Assembly (NCBI GenBank): GCA_937924755.1 | Contig: CALEVZ010000046.1 | Coordinates: forward strand, 1 to 64,000 | Direction of reading: 5' to 3' | DNA from: an uncultured bacterium | Lineage (GTDB): Bacteria > Acidobacteriota > Thermoanaerobaculia > Thermoanaerobaculales > Thermoanaerobaculaceae | DNA length: 64,000 nucleotides | Part shown: piece by piece, positions 44,726 through 54,176 of the stretch | Position numbering within the stretch: position 1 is the first letter of the stretch | Layout: every line of letters starts with the position of its first letter | Notes under the pieces: generated by a model | The model's input: the letters and a program-made list of their open reading frames with translations, nothing else | What the model was told of the DNA's origin: nothing | Database searches by the model: none | Translations under genes and position numbers: made by a program

Positions 44726-47005
44726 ATGACCATGAAGAAGATCACGCGCGAGGAGGCCCTCGCCTACCACACCGGGAAACGCCACGGCAAGCTGGCCGTG
44801 GTGCCCACTAAGCCCTGCGCCACCCAACGCGATCTGTCGTTGGCGTATACGCCGGGTGTGGCGGAACCGTGTTTGGAGATCCACCGGGACGCCGCCCTGG
44901 CCTACGAGTACACCAACAAGGGCAACCTCGTCGCGGTGATTTCCAACGGCACGGCGGTGCTGGGACTGGGCAACATCGGGGCGCTTGCCGGCAAGCCGGT
45001 GATGGAGGGCAAGGGAGTCCTCTTCAAGCGCTTCGCCGATATCGACGTGTTCGACATCGAGGTGGCCAGCGAGGACCCCCAGGAGGTGATTCGCTTCTGC
45101 CAGCTGATCGAGCCGACCCTGGGCGGTATCAACCTCGAAGACATCAAGGCGCCGGAGTGCTTCGAGATCGAGGAGACGCTCAAGAAAACCCTTTCAATCC
45201 CCGTTTTCCACGACGACCAGCACGGCACGGCGATCATTTCCGGGGCGGCGCTGCTCAATGCGGTGGAGGTGGTGGGCAAGCGCCTGGACGAGGTCAAGGT
45301 GGTGTTCTGCGGCGCCGGGGCCTCGGGGATTGCCTGCGCCAAGTTTTACCTCGCCCTGGGGGTGAAGCCCGAGAATCTCCTCATGGTCGACACCAAGGGC
45401 GTGATCTACAAGGGGCGCACCGAGGGCATGAACCCCTACAAGGAGTTCTTCGCCCGCGACACCGATGCCCGCACGCTGGCCGACGCGGTGCGCGGCGCCG
45501 ATGTCTTTACCGGGGTGTCCGTCAAGGGGATGCTGACCGCCGAGATGGTCAGGACCATGGCGGAAAACCCCATCATCTTCGCCATGGCCAACCCCGATCC
45601 GGAGATCCTCCCGGAGGAGGTCTTCGCCGTTCGTCCGGATGCCGTGATGGCCACCGGCCGCTCCGATTACCCCAACCAAGTGAACAACGTCCTCGGCTTC
45701 CCCTTCATCTTCCGCGGTGCCCTCGACGTCGCCGCCACCACCATCAACGAAGAGATGAAGCTGGCGGCGGCGCACGCCCTGGCGGCGCTGGCCAAGGAGG
45801 ACGTGCCCGATTCGGTGATCCGCGCCTACGGCGGCAAGCCCCTGAAGTTCGGGCGCGACTACTTGATTCCCAAGCCGTTCGACTACCGCGTGTTGCTCTG
45901 GGAGGCCCCGGCGGTGGCGGAGGCCGCCATCCGTTCGGGTGTGGCCATGAAGCCCTTCGCCTCCCGCGAGGAGTACGTGCGTGAACTGGAGAACCGCCTG
46001 TCGCGCACCCGCCAGGTGATGCACTTCGTCATCGACCGGGCCAAGGAGGCGCCCAAGCGGGTGGTGTTTGCCGAAGGGACCCACCCGAAGATCGTCCGCG
46101 CAGCCAAGATCTTGGTGGACGAGAAGATCTGCATGCCGGTGCTGCTCGGTAACGAGGAGGAGATCAACCGCCTGCTGGACGAGCACGAGCTGCCCCGCCA
46201 CAAAGTGGAAGTGGTCAACCCGCGCACCGCGCCGAAACGCGAGCACTACGTGCGGCGCTTCCACGAGCTGCGCTGGCGGCGCGGGGTGGGCCCGGAGGAC
46301 GCCGAGAAGGCCATGTGCGACCCGGTGTACTTCGGCAACATGATGGTGCACGAGGGGGACGCCGACGGGCTGATCTCCGGGTTGACCATGCACTACCCGG
46401 AGACCATCCGGCCGGCGCTGCAGGTGCACCACACCTACCCGGGGCTCACCAAGGCGGCTGGCATCTACCTGCTGCTGTTCGAGGACCGCATGATTTTTGT
46501 CGCCGACACCACGGTGAACGTCGATCCGACCGCCGAGGATCTGGCGGAAATCGCCTATCTGGCCTCCACGGTGGCGCGCAACTACTTCGACGTGCAGCCG
46601 CGGGTGGCCATGCTGTCCTACTCCAACTTCGGCTCCAACGACGACGAGCGCACCCGCAAGGTCCGCCGCGCCGTGGAAATCGCCAAGCAGCGCTGGCCGG
46701 AGTTGGTGATCGACGGCGAGATGCAGGCCGACACCGCGGTGGAGCCGTCCATCGCCTCGGAAACGTACCCCTTCTCGGCCATTCAGGGCGACGCCAATAT
46801 CTTGGTGTGCCCCGATTTGGACTCCGCCAACATCGCCTACAAGCTGCTCTGGCGGCTGGGCAAGGTGGAGGCCATCGGGCCCATCCTGGCGGGCGTGCAC
46901 GCGCCCGTGCACGTGCTGCAGCGCGGGGTGGAGGTCAACGACATCGTCAACATGGCGGCGATTTGCGTGCTGAAAGCACAGCGGATGCAGAGCGGCGAGC
47001 GCTAG
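44726..47005 (+). CDS. maeB: NADP-dependent malic enzyme with phosphotransacetylase-like domain
   Basis: MaeB decarboxylates malate to pyruvate with NADP+. The 759-residue protein has the malic enzyme part (to about residue 420) with [26 protein letters not shown] and the NADP-binding [12 protein letters not shown], followed by a phosphotransacetylase-like domain ([32 protein letters not shown]). That domain is regulatory in MaeB enzymes, sensing acetyl-CoA. The ATG at 44726 was chosen. A 12-bp-stem hairpin ends the transcript. Confidence 0.95.
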   Translation: MTMKKITREEALAYHTGKRHGKLAVVPTKPCATQRDLSLAYTPGVAEPCLEIHRDAALAYEYTNKGNLVAVISNGTAVLGLGNIGALAGKPVMEGKGVLFKRFADIDVFDIEVASEDPQEVIRFCQLIEPTLGGINLEDIKAPECFEIEETLKKTLSIPVFHDDQHGTAIISGAALLNAVEVVGKRLDEVKVVFCGAGASGIACAKFYLALGVKPENLLMVDTKGVIYKGRTEGMNPYKEFFARDTDARTLADAVRGADVFTGVSVKGMLTAEMVRTMAENPIIFAMANPDPEILPEEVFAVRPDAVMATGRSDYPNQVNNVLGFPFIFRGALDVAATTINEEMKLAAAHALAALAKEDVPDSVIRAYGGKPLKFGRDYLIPKPFDYRVLLWEAPAVAEAAIRSGVAMKPFASREEYVRELENRLSRTRQVMHFVIDRAKEAPKRVVFAEGTHPKIVRAAKILVDEKICMPVLLGNEEEINRLLDEHELPRHKVEVVNPRTAPKREHYVRRFHELRWRRGVGPEDAEKAMCDPVYFGNMMVHEGDADGLISGLTMHYPETIRPALQVHHTYPGLTKAAGIYLLLFEDRMIFVADTTVNVDPTAEDLAEIAYLASTVARNYFDVQPRVAMLSYSNFGSNDDERTRKVRRAVEIAKQRWPELVIDGEMQADTAVEPSIASETYPFSAIQGDANILVCPDLDSANIAYKLLWRLGKVEAIGPILAGVHAPVHVLQRGVEVNDIVNMAAICVLKAQRMQSGER

Positions 47006-47025
47006 AGCCGAGATGCGGTCAACAG

Positions 47026-47060
47026 CAGGGCCGGGCGCCAACGCCCGGCCCTGTCCTTTG
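47026..47060 (+). terminator. Intrinsic terminator after maeB
   Basis: CAGGGCCGGGCG and CGCCCGGCCCTG form a perfect 12-bp stem (47026-47037 and 47042-47053) with a CCAA loop, followed by TCCTTTGG. Confidence 0.75.
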
Positions 47061-47096
47061 GTCGTGTAGAATACAGCGTGGTCTAAGGAGGGTCGA

Positions 47097-47975
47097 ATGA
47101 AAAGTAAGCTGGTAGTTATGGCGTTGTTGTTGAGTACCTTTGCGGTTGGGACGGCATCGGCCAACAAGCCGCGGGTGGCGGTGCTGGAGTTCGGGCACAA
47201 GGCGCTGGAGGCGCGCTGGAGTCGGGCGGGGGAGGCGGCCCAGGACATGCTCATCACCGAGCTGGTCAAGTCGGGCCGCTTCACCGTCGTGGACCGCGAG
47301 CGGTTGGATGCCCTCATGCGGGAGAAGAACCTGTCGCTGTCGGGCGACATCGATCCACGCACCGCGGTTCAGGCGGGCAAGCTGCTGGGCGTCGAGTACA
47401 TCATCTTCGGCAATGTCACCGAGTTCGGGGAGGAATCGGCGAAGGCGCGGGTGGGGTTCGGCGTGGGCCTCGATGTCAAGCGCAAAAAGTTCATAACCGC
47501 CCTGGACGCCAGGCTGGTGTCCACCACCACCGGGGAGATCCTGTGGGCCGACAAGGCGCGCAAGGAGGAGTCCAACGTCAACGTGTTCGTGTTCGGCACC
47601 GGCGGCGGCGTGGACGACCGGCGCATGTTCGACAAGGTCCTCCTGCCCTGCGTGGAGGAGCTGGCCGGGAAGCTGAAGAACCTGAGCCTGGAGACCTCCA
47701 AGACAGTGGTGGGTCGGGTGGCGGGCAAGGTCGCTCGGGTGCAGGGGGGCACGATCTCCATCAACCTCGGCTCGGAGGATGGCATCTCAGTGGGAGACAC
47801 CCTCGGCGTGTATCGCATGGGCGAGCCCATCAAAGATCCCGATACGGGGCAGGTGTTGGGCGCCGACGAGGAGAAGGTGGGCTCCATCAAGGTCACCGCC
47901 GTCAAGGGGGCGAAGCTCTCCGAGTGCACGGTGGTCACGGGATCGGGCTTCAAGGTTGGCGACGTGGTGAAGTGA
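47097..47975 (+). CDS. CsgG-like secreted protein
   Basis: The 292-residue protein has a signal peptide (residues 1 to about 22, ASA-N) and a CsgG/FlgT-like body: RVAVLEFGHKAL, FTVVDRERLDALMREKNLSLSG, LLGVEYIIFGNVTEFGEE, DARLVSTTTGEILWADKA, then an FlgT-C-like beta domain from about residue 205. CsgG homologues form outer-membrane pores or periplasmic assemblies. There is no lipobox, so it is periplasmic rather than a lipoprotein, and no curli subunits are encoded nearby. SD TAAGGAGGG is strong. Confidence 0.82.
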   Translation: MKSKLVVMALLLSTFAVGTASANKPRVAVLEFGHKALEARWSRAGEAAQDMLITELVKSGRFTVVDRERLDALMREKNLSLSGDIDPRTAVQAGKLLGVEYIIFGNVTEFGEESAKARVGFGVGLDVKRKKFITALDARLVSTTTGEILWADKARKEESNVNVFVFGTGGGVDDRRMFDKVLLPCVEELAGKLKNLSLETSKTVVGRVAGKVARVQGGTISINLGSEDGISVGDTLGVYRMGEPIKDPDTGQVLGADEEKVGSIKVTAVKGAKLSECTVVTGSGFKVGDVVK

Positions 47976-48029
47976 CGCTTTCGTCCGGCGGGGCGGGCGG
48001 GGGAGGCTGGCCGCCCCGGAGGAGGTGGC

Positions 48030-48485
48030 ATGTACCGTGGGGGCGTAGCACTGGCGATGTCGCTGGTGGCCGTAGCACTGTCTGCGCAGGAGGCGCCGGA
48101 GGCGCCGCCGCGAGCCTACACCCGGGGCGAAAGCCCGTACATGGTGGAAACGGCGTGGAACATGCGCGAGCCAGTGGAGGTCTTCGTCGAGATCGGTGGC
48201 CTGCGGCTGGACACGGTGCGGATCGATCCCCAGGGGGCGGTGGACGAGGGGACGTCGGTGCGCTGTCTGGTGAGCGCGACGGGTAGCCACCAGGGCGGAT
48301 CACGGCCGACGGTGACGATCGCCATGCTGCTGGAAGACCAGGGCGGAAAGGCTCTGGAGCGACTGAAGATGGAGAAGTTCAAGCCGGCCCGGGGGCGTCC
48401 CTTCGAGGAGGTGCAGCGGCTGCAACTGTCGGGCTCGGCGTTGTTGGCCGCCCGCAAGATCTTCGTCATGATCGAGGTGGAGTGA
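48030..48485 (+). CDS. Small secreted protein of unknown function
   Basis: A 151-residue protein with a signal peptide (about residues 1-19) and a mature part with a predicted beta-rich core (EVFVEIGGLRLDTVRIDP). I recognise no family. It lies 54 bp after the CsgG-like gene, with SD GGAGG and an 8-bp inverted repeat (47989-47996 / 48011-48018) between them, so they are probably co-transcribed. Confidence 0.65.
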   Translation: MYRGGVALAMSLVAVALSAQEAPEAPPRAYTRGESPYMVETAWNMREPVEVFVEIGGLRLDTVRIDPQGAVDEGTSVRCLVSATGSHQGGSRPTVTIAMLLEDQGGKALERLKMEKFKPARGRPFEEVQRLQLSGSALLAARKIFVMIEVE

Positions 48486-48603
48486 GGCGGCCGCCGGCGG
48501 CCGCTCGTGAAACGCAAGCCAGACCGGGATAAGAGATTGGGTGAGGCGGGCAGCGGTAAGACCGGTGCCCGCCGTTGCTTTGCAGGGGTGCCGGACGAGC
48601 CGG

Positions 48604-49188
48604 CTACGAGCCGCAGGTGATCCCGGCGGCCGCCTCCTGGGTCGGGAGCTGGAGGTCGAAGGTGAGATCGAAGCGGTAGGGGCGGCCGTCGCTGCTGCGC
48701 TGTCCGGTGATGCGACCCACCAGCCGGCCACCGGGAACAGCCTCGCCTTCCAGACGCTCCACCTTGAACTCCTTGCGGTCACTCAGAAGCCACGTGGCGC
48801 TGGCCAAGGGCGCCTTGGCGTGGCTCATGTCCAGCTGCAACTTGGTCACCGCCTGGGGCGCAGCGGTGGTGGCACCGCCGCCGGGGCAAAAGGCCACCAG
48901 GAACATGGTGCGTACGCCACCGTCGTGGTAGGAACTGGCGTAGGCACTGATGGCGAACTTCTCCCGTTCCGCCGAAGTGATCTCTTTCTCGTTGAACCAG
49001 ATGGTGACGCTGTTGTCGCCCGGCATGACGGCGGCGGCGCAGTGCTGCAGGGAAAAACTCTGGCCAGCCATGACGCCGGTGGCGGAGCACGAGTCGGCTG
49101 CGTCGACGCTGGTCGTCAACGCCGCCAGCATGAAAGACGCGAACAGGCGCGCCGCCGTGGATCCCTGGATCTGGTGTTTCGAACGCAT
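48604..49188 (-). CDS. Secreted protein of unknown function
   Basis: A 194-residue protein with a signal peptide (residues 1 to about 31, DA-A) and cysteine residues near both ends (DSCSATG, HCAAA, FCPGGG, ITCGS) that could form disulfides. The SD GGGAGAG before ATG 49188 fixes the start. No family is recognised. It is convergent with the CsgG-like pair. Confidence 0.6.
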   Translation of the reverse strand: MRSKHQIQGSTAARLFASFMLAALTTSVDAADSCSATGVMAGQSFSLQHCAAAVMPGDNSVTIWFNEKEITSAEREKFAISAYASSYHDGGVRTMFLVAFCPGGGATTAAPQAVTKLQLDMSHAKAPLASATWLLSDRKEFKVERLEGEAVPGGRLVGRITGQRSSDGRPYRFDLTFDLQLPTQEAAAGITCGS

Positions 49189-49485
49189 GGATGCTCTCCC
49201 TTTCTCTTCCCCTGCCTTCGGGCACCGGGGCAATGTGATTGATGACGCCGACATCGGTGCGGCCGCCTCGCCTCGCGCCGGGAAAGCGCTCGGGGCGTGG
49301 AGATGTTGCGCCCCGCCGGACGCCATGAGGGAGATTTTCGCCACGGTCAGGAAAGTTCTAACACATGGTCGCAGTATCAATGACGAGTCAACTGCCCCGT
49401 CCCCCGCCGGGGTGGCCGCGCCGTCGCCGGCGGCGGTGGGTCGAGGCAGCCGGCTCCACCGAAGGCGCTGTCTCCGCCGTCCTCC
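49189..49485. other. Intergenic region before folE
   Basis: No gene is seen. A short GC hairpin (CCCCGCCGGGG near 49395) lies downstream of folE and may act in its termination. Confidence 0.35.
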
Positions 49486-50142
49486 TCACCAACTGCGGGA
49501 GCGGTTGAGGTAGGCCAGGAACTCGGCCCGCACCTCGCGCTCCTCGAAGCAGCCGCGCAGGGCGGACGTGACGGTGAGGGCTCCGGGCTTCTTGACGCCG
49601 CGCATCTCCACGCACAGGTGGCGAGCCTCCACCACCACCATGGCGCCCAAGGGGGAGAGGTTCTTCCACAGGTAGTCGGCCACCTGCTCGGTGAGCCGCT
49701 CCTGCAGCTGCGGGCGCTTGGCGTAAAACTCCAAGATGCGGGGGAGCTTGGACAGGCCGACGATGCGCGGACCGGGGATGTAGGCCATGTGGGCGTGTCC
49801 AAAAAAAGGCACGAAGTGGTGGGCGCACATGGAGTAGAAGGGAATGTCCCGCTCCATGACCATGGAGGAGTACCCCTCGTCGTTGGGGAAGGTGGTGACG
49901 TCGGGCTCGGCGCCCTCCCGCAGGCCGCGGAACATCTCCAGGTACAGCCGCGCCACCCGCTCCGGGGTGCTCGCCAGGTTGGGGTCCCTCATGTCCAGAT
50001 CGAGCAGCCTGAGCACCTCGGCGAGGTGCGCGGCGATGCGAGGTACCAGCAGCTCTTGGCGGCCCCCGGGCGTGCCGGTCCTGTCGCCGTCGGCGATGGT
50101 GGGTGCGGTGGTGGTGGGTGCAACGCCCTGGCGCTTGCGCAC
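49486..50142 (-). CDS. folE: GTP cyclohydrolase I
   Basis: FolE converts GTP to dihydroneopterin triphosphate, the first step of folate (and queuosine) synthesis. The 218-residue protein has DPNLASTPERVARLYLEMF, the zinc ligands SMCAHHFVPFFG and the later HLCVEMRGVKK, and a glycine-rich GLSKLPRILE. The GTG at 50142 with SD GGAGG is chosen over the much longer open frame. About 25 N-terminal residues are extra. It is divergent from rfbA. Confidence 0.94.
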   Translation of the reverse strand: MRKRQGVAPTTTAPTIADGDRTGTPGGRQELLVPRIAAHLAEVLRLLDLDMRDPNLASTPERVARLYLEMFRGLREGAEPDVTTFPNDEGYSSMVMERDIPFYSMCAHHFVPFFGHAHMAYIPGPRIVGLSKLPRILEFYAKRPQLQERLTEQVADYLWKNLSPLGAMVVVEARHLCVEMRGVKKPGALTVTSALRGCFEEREVRAEFLAYLNRSRSW

Positions 50143-50213
50143 GTGACCTCCGTGGCCGGAAAGTTCAAGGCCGGCGGCAGAGAGTCTATTCCTCTCCGCC
50201 TTTCCGTGCACGC

Positions 50214-50219
50214 TACAAT
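50214..50219 (+). promoter_or_regulatory. -10 box (TACAAT) before rfbA
   Basis: TACAAT lies 35 nt before the rfbA ATG in the folE-rfbA divergent region. Confidence 0.4.
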
Positions 50220-50254
50220 CCCGGCCGCGGTGGCGCGGCCAGGGGGGAGGGGCG

Positions 50255-51145
50255 ATGGCAGTTCCCAAAGGAATCATTTTGGCGGGCGGTTCGGGGACGC
50301 GGCTGTACCCCATTACCGTGGCGGTTTCCAAGCAGCTCATGCCGGTGCACGACAAGCCGATGATCTACTACCCCCTGTCCACCCTGATGCTGGCGGGCAT
50401 CCGCGACATCCTGGTGATCACCACCCCGATCGACGCGCCGGCCTTTCAGCGCTTGCTCGGGGATGGCAGCCAGTGGGGCTTGAGCCTGAGCTACGCCACC
50501 CAGCCCCACCCCGGCGGCCTGGCCGAGGCGTTCCTCATCGGCCGAGAGTTCATCGGCAGCCATCGCGTGTGTCTGATCCTCGGGGATAACATCTTCTACG
50601 CTCAAGGGTTGGCGAAGCTGCTACAAACCGTGGCGGGGCGCGAGCGCGGCGCCACCGTGTTCGGCTACTGGGTGCGGGATCCGGAGCGCTACGGCGTGGT
50701 GGAGTTCGATGCCGCGGGGCGCGCCGTGTCGCTGCAGGAAAAGCCCGCCCGCCCGCGCTCCAACTACGCGGTCACCGGCCTGTACTTCTACGACAACCGG
50801 GTGGTGGAGGTAGCCAGCACCATCCCCCGCTCGGCCCGGGGGGAGCTGGAGATCACCGATGTCAACCGCCGCTATCTGGAGTGGGGGGAGCTCACGGTGG
50901 AAGTGCTGGGGCGGGGCACCGCGTGGCTGGACACCGGCACCCATGAATCGCTGCTGCAGGCGGCCAACTTCGTGCACGTGGTGGAGCAGCGCCAGGGACT
51001 TAAGATTGCCTCGCCCGAAGAGGTGGCGTGGCGCATGGGGTTCATCGACGACGCGCAGCTCAGGCGCGTCGCCGAGCCCCTGTCCTCCTCCGGCTACGGC
51101 ACCTACCTGCTGTCGCTGCTGGACGGGCCGGGGGCGGCCCGCTAG
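50255..51145 (+). CDS. rfbA: Glucose-1-phosphate thymidylyltransferase
   Basis: RfbA makes dTDP-glucose from glucose-1-phosphate and dTTP, the first step of dTDP-rhamnose synthesis. The 296-residue protein has the nucleotidyltransferase start [16 protein letters not shown], the [20 protein letters not shown] segment, LGDNIFY and EKP. Length and motifs are normal. It is followed 2 bp later by rfbD; rfbB and rfbC are not in the window, so part of the pathway lies elsewhere. Confidence 0.95.
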   Translation: MAVPKGIILAGGSGTRLYPITVAVSKQLMPVHDKPMIYYPLSTLMLAGIRDILVITTPIDAPAFQRLLGDGSQWGLSLSYATQPHPGGLAEAFLIGREFIGSHRVCLILGDNIFYAQGLAKLLQTVAGRERGATVFGYWVRDPERYGVVEFDAAGRAVSLQEKPARPRSNYAVTGLYFYDNRVVEVASTIPRSARGELEITDVNRRYLEWGELTVEVLGRGTAWLDTGTHESLLQAANFVHVVEQRQGLKIASPEEVAWRMGFIDDAQLRRVAEPLSSSGYGTYLLSLLDGPGAAR

Positions 51146-51147
51146 CG

Positions 51148-51984
51148 ATGCGCCTCCTGCTGACCGGGTCGCAGGGGCAGCTGGGCCGCGCCTTGGCGGT
51201 GGCCAGCCAGCGGCGCTGTCTGGACGTTGCCGGTATCGACCTGCCCGAGCACGACATCAGCGATGGTCCGAGAGTGACGGCGCTGGTCCGCCAGTGGCGA
51301 CCGGCGGTCATCGTCAACTGCGCCGCCTTCACCGCCGTGGACCTGGCCGAGGAGCACGAAGAGGAGGCGCGACGGGTCAACGCCGAGGCGGTGGGGCACC
51401 TGGCGGCGGCGGCCAACACGGTGGACGCCCTGCTCGTCCAGATCTCCACCGACTACGTCTTCGACGGCACCGCCTCCCGCCCCTACCGCGAGGACGATCC
51501 TTGTCGGCCGCTCTCCGCCTACGGCCGCAGCAAGCTCGCTGGCGAGCTGGCGGCGCGGCAGGCACGCCGCCACCTCATCGTGCGCACCGCCTGGCTGTAC
51601 GGGGAGGGCCAGAACTTCGTGGGGGCCATCCGGCGGCAGCTGGAGGCCGGGGCGCGAACGCTGCGGGTGGTCAACGACCAGTTTGGCAGCCCAACCTGGG
51701 CCGTCGACCTGGCCGAGGCACTGCTGGCCCTGGTGCGGCTGGAGGTGGAAGGGGTGGTGCACGCGGTCAACGATGGCGTCACCAGCTGGCACGGCTTTGC
51801 CTGCGAGATCGTCCGCCTGCTGGGCGCCGATGCCGAGGTGGTGCCGGTGAGCACGGCGCAGATGCCGCGGCCGGCCCGGCGGCCTCCCTGGTCGGTGCTG
51901 GACACCACGCTGCTGTGCAGCATCCTGGGCAAGCCGATGCCGCCCTGGCAGGATGCATTGGCGCGCTATCTGGCGATCCGCTGA
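51148..51984 (+). CDS. rfbD: dTDP-4-dehydrorhamnose reductase
   Basis: RfbD performs the last reduction to dTDP-L-rhamnose. The 278-residue short-chain reductase has the nucleotide-binding TGSQGQLGRAL, NCAAFTAVDLAE, STDYVFDG, the YGRSK catalytic pair and VRTAWLYG. The ATG follows the rfbA stop by 2 bp. All conserved residues are in place. Confidence 0.94.
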   Translation: MRLLLTGSQGQLGRALAVASQRRCLDVAGIDLPEHDISDGPRVTALVRQWRPAVIVNCAAFTAVDLAEEHEEEARRVNAEAVGHLAAAANTVDALLVQISTDYVFDGTASRPYREDDPCRPLSAYGRSKLAGELAARQARRHLIVRTAWLYGEGQNFVGAIRRQLEAGARTLRVVNDQFGSPTWAVDLAEALLALVRLEVEGVVHAVNDGVTSWHGFACEIVRLLGADAEVVPVSTAQMPRPARRPPWSVLDTTLLCSILGKPMPPWQDALARYLAIR

Positions 51985-52034
51985 CGGGGGTACGCCGCAA
52001 ATGTCGCGATTGCGTATCAAAATCCTGCGCTCTC

Positions 52035-52063
52035 TTGACGTCGTGAAAGACTTCACATAAAGT
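52035..52063 (+). promoter_or_regulatory. Sigma70-type promoter of the 2-oxoacid oxidoreductase operon
   Basis: TTGACG (52035-52040), a 17-bp spacer and TAAAGT (52058-52063), 17 nt before the first gene of the operon. This is one of the three strongest promoters in the window. Confidence 0.7.
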
Positions 52064-52080
52064 GGAAAACGGGGGGGCTG

Positions 52081-52797
52081 GTGTACTCAAGCCGGATCAC
52101 CATCCTTGTCGGCCACTTCGGCAGCGGCAAGACTGAGATCGCCATCAACGGCGCGCAGGCCCTCGCCCGGGCGGGCCGCCGGGTAGTGCTGGTTGACCTG
52201 GATGTGGTGAAGCCGTACTTTCGCTCCCGCTCCGCCCGGGCGGTGCTGGCGGCGCAGGGGATCGAGGTGGTGGCACCGCAGGGAGAGAACATCTTCGCCG
52301 ACCTGCCGATCATCGTCCCCGCCATCCGCGCAGCGGTGCGCGACCCGGCTCGCACCGTGCTGGTGGATGCCGGTGGTGATCCCACCGGGGCACGGGCGCT
52401 GGGGTCGTTGGCCGATGCCATCCCCGCGGAGGGGGCGGACACGCTGGCGGTGCTCAACTTTCGGCGTCCCTTCACCACCACCGCGACAGACGCCGTGGCC
52501 ATGGTGCGGGCCATCGAGGCGGCGGCCCGACGGCGGGTGACCGGCCTGGTCTCCAACACCCACCTGTTGGGGGAGACCACGGCCGAGGTGGTGCTGCACG
52601 GCTACGAGCTGGCCCGCCAGGCGGGGGAGGCGCTGGGGGTGCCGGTGCGGGCGTTAGTGGTGGACGAGGCGCTGGAAGGGGAGCTGGCTGGCGCCCGGCT
52701 GGGCGCCGAGCTGACGGTAGTGAAACGGGTGGTGCGGCCGCCGTTCGAGCTGTCCGGGCGACAGCGTACCACCGGCCCGTTGTTCGTGGTCCACTGA
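52081..52797 (+). CDS. MinD/ParA-like P-loop ATPase
   Basis: A 238-residue protein with a Walker A loop GHFGSGKTE (residues 11-19), a VDLDVVKPYFRS segment and a VDAGGDPTGARAL segment, as in MinD/ParA and CooC-type ATPases (CbiA-like). The loop lacks the first signature lysine (KGG) of ParA proteins. As first gene of the operon, 41 bp before the ferredoxin gene, it may assist Fe-S or complex assembly, by analogy with CooC and ApbC, but this is inference. GTG 52081 has a G-rich SD. Confidence 0.75.
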   Translation: MYSSRITILVGHFGSGKTEIAINGAQALARAGRRVVLVDLDVVKPYFRSRSARAVLAAQGIEVVAPQGENIFADLPIIVPAIRAAVRDPARTVLVDAGGDPTGARALGSLADAIPAEGADTLAVLNFRRPFTTTATDAVAMVRAIEAAARRRVTGLVSNTHLLGETTAEVVLHGYELARQAGEALGVPVRALVVDEALEGELAGARLGAELTVVKRVVRPPFELSGRQRTTGPLFVVH

Positions 52798-52838
52798 CCC
52801 GACTCCCAAGGGTCGGGCGGGGAGAAGGGAGACCGCTG

Positions 52839-53072
52839 GTGCCCCAGATCGTCATCGACGCGGAGGGGTGCAAGGGGTGCGAACTGTGCGTGCACGCCTG
52901 CCCCCAGAATATCCTGGCCATGGGCACAAACCTTAACTCCAAGGGGTACTTCTACGCCCGCATGGTGGAGCCCATGCGCTGCATCGGCTGCCGGCTGTGC
53001 TGCATCACCTGCCCCGACGTGGCCATTACCATGCGGGTGTCGGGCACCATGTACCACTACTTCGCCTACTAG
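52839..53072 (+). CDS. 2-oxoacid:ferredoxin oxidoreductase delta subunit (2[4Fe-4S] ferredoxin)
   Basis: A 77-residue ferredoxin with two complete [4Fe-4S] motifs, CKGCELCVHACPQ and CIGCRLCCITCPD. It has the form of the delta subunit (KorD/VorD) that carries electrons out of the TPP-bound oxidoreductase. It starts the alpha-beta-gamma subunit series, 24 bp before the alpha gene, with SD GGAGAAGGGAG before the GTG. Confidence 0.9.
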   Translation: MPQIVIDAEGCKGCELCVHACPQNILAMGTNLNSKGYFYARMVEPMRCIGCRLCCITCPDVAITMRVSGTMYHYFAY

Positions 53073-53096
53073 GCGCCGGACGAGAAGGAGCGGGCG

Positions 53097-54176
53097 ATGG
53101 CCAAGAAGCTGATGAAGGGGGCGGAGGCGATGGGCGAGGCCGCCATCCAGGCGGGGTGCCGGCTGTTCTTCGGCTATCCCATCACCCCTCAGAACGAGAT
53201 CCCCGAGTACATGTCCGCCCGCCTGCCGCAGGTGGGGGGCACCTTCGTGCAGGCCGAGAGCGAGGTGGCGGCGTCTAACATGATCTACGGTGCAGCAGGC
53301 GCCGGCGAGCGGGTCCTCACGTCCTCGTCCTCGCCAGGCATCTCTTTGATGATGGAGGGTTTATCTTATATTGCTGGATCCGAGCTGCCAGTGGTGGTGA
53401 TCAATATCATGCGCGCGGGGCCCGGCCTCGGCGGGATCCTGCCGGCCCAGGGGGACTACTTTCAGGCCACCAAGGGCGGTGGGCACGGTGACTACCGCTG
53501 TCTGGTGCTGGCCCCCTGGTCGGTGCAGGAGGCCGCCGATCTGGTGCAGGACGCCTTCGATCTGGCCGACTACTACCGCAACCCGGTGCTGATCCTGGGG
53601 GACGGGCTGATCGGCCAGATGATGGAACCGGTGGAGTTCAAGGCCGATCGTCGGCCCTGCAAGCCGCTCGCCCCCAAGACCTGGGCCTCGACGGGCTGGA
53701 AGGGGGACCGCCCCCGCGCCATCATCAACTCGCTGTTTTTGGACCCAGAGGCGCTGGAGCGCCACAACCAGAAGCTGGCCGCCAAGTACGCCGCCATGGA
53801 ACGCGACGAAAAGCGCGTGGCGGAGGTGGGGACCGACGGCCAGTACGAGGTGCTGGTGGTGGCCTACGGGACGGTGGCGCGGGTGGTGTACACGGCGCTC
53901 GATGACCTCCGGCAAGCGGGGGTGAGGGCGGCGATGGTGCGACCCGTTAGCCTCTTCCCCTTCCCCTACGAAGCGGTGCGGCGGGCGGCCGAGAAGGCGA
54001 AGGCGGTGCTGGTGGCGGAGCTGTCCACGGGGCAGATGATCGAGGACGTCCGGCTGGCGGTGGAGGGGCGAGTGCCGGTGCATTTCATTGGCCGCCAAGG
54101 GGGGATGCTGCTGACCCCCGAGGATATCGCCGCCAGGGTCAGGGAGCTGGCGGCAGGGGAGGGAAGCCATGCCTGA
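53097..54176 (+). CDS. 2-oxoacid:ferredoxin oxidoreductase alpha subunit (KorA/VorB type)
   Basis: The 359-residue subunit contains the pyrimidine-binding TPP domain and domain II. Motifs are GCRLFFGYPITPQNEIPEY, the QAESEVAASNMIYGAAGAG segment, SSSPGISLMMEG and GPGLGG. It belongs to the KorA/VorB type that oxidatively decarboxylates 2-oxoglutarate or branched-chain 2-oxoacids, reducing ferredoxin; the precise substrate cannot be told. It overlaps the beta gene by 8 bp. Confidence 0.92.
   Translation: MAKKLMKGAEAMGEAAIQAGCRLFFGYPITPQNEIPEYMSARLPQVGGTFVQAESEVAASNMIYGAAGAGERVLTSSSSPGISLMMEGLSYIAGSELPVVVINIMRAGPGLGGILPAQGDYFQATKGGGHGDYRCLVLAPWSVQEAADLVQDAFDLADYYRNPVLILGDGLIGQMMEPVEFKADRRPCKPLAPKTWASTGWKGDRPRAIINSLFLDPEALERHNQKLAAKYAAMERDEKRVAEVGTDGQYEVLVVAYGTVARVVYTALDDLRQAGVRAAMVRPVSLFPFPYEAVRRAAEKAKAVLVAELSTGQMIEDVRLAVEGRVPVHFIGRQGGMLLTPEDIAARVRELAAGEGSHA

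Noticed and set aside
47097-47975. Curli secretion locus
   Set aside because: Only the CsgG-like fold is present; no lipobox and no CsgA, B, E or F-like genes are nearby.
49486-50355. GTP cyclohydrolase I starting at 50355
   Set aside because: The extension overlaps the start of rfbA and its promoter; GTG 50142 has a clear GGAGG Shine-Dalgarno sequence.
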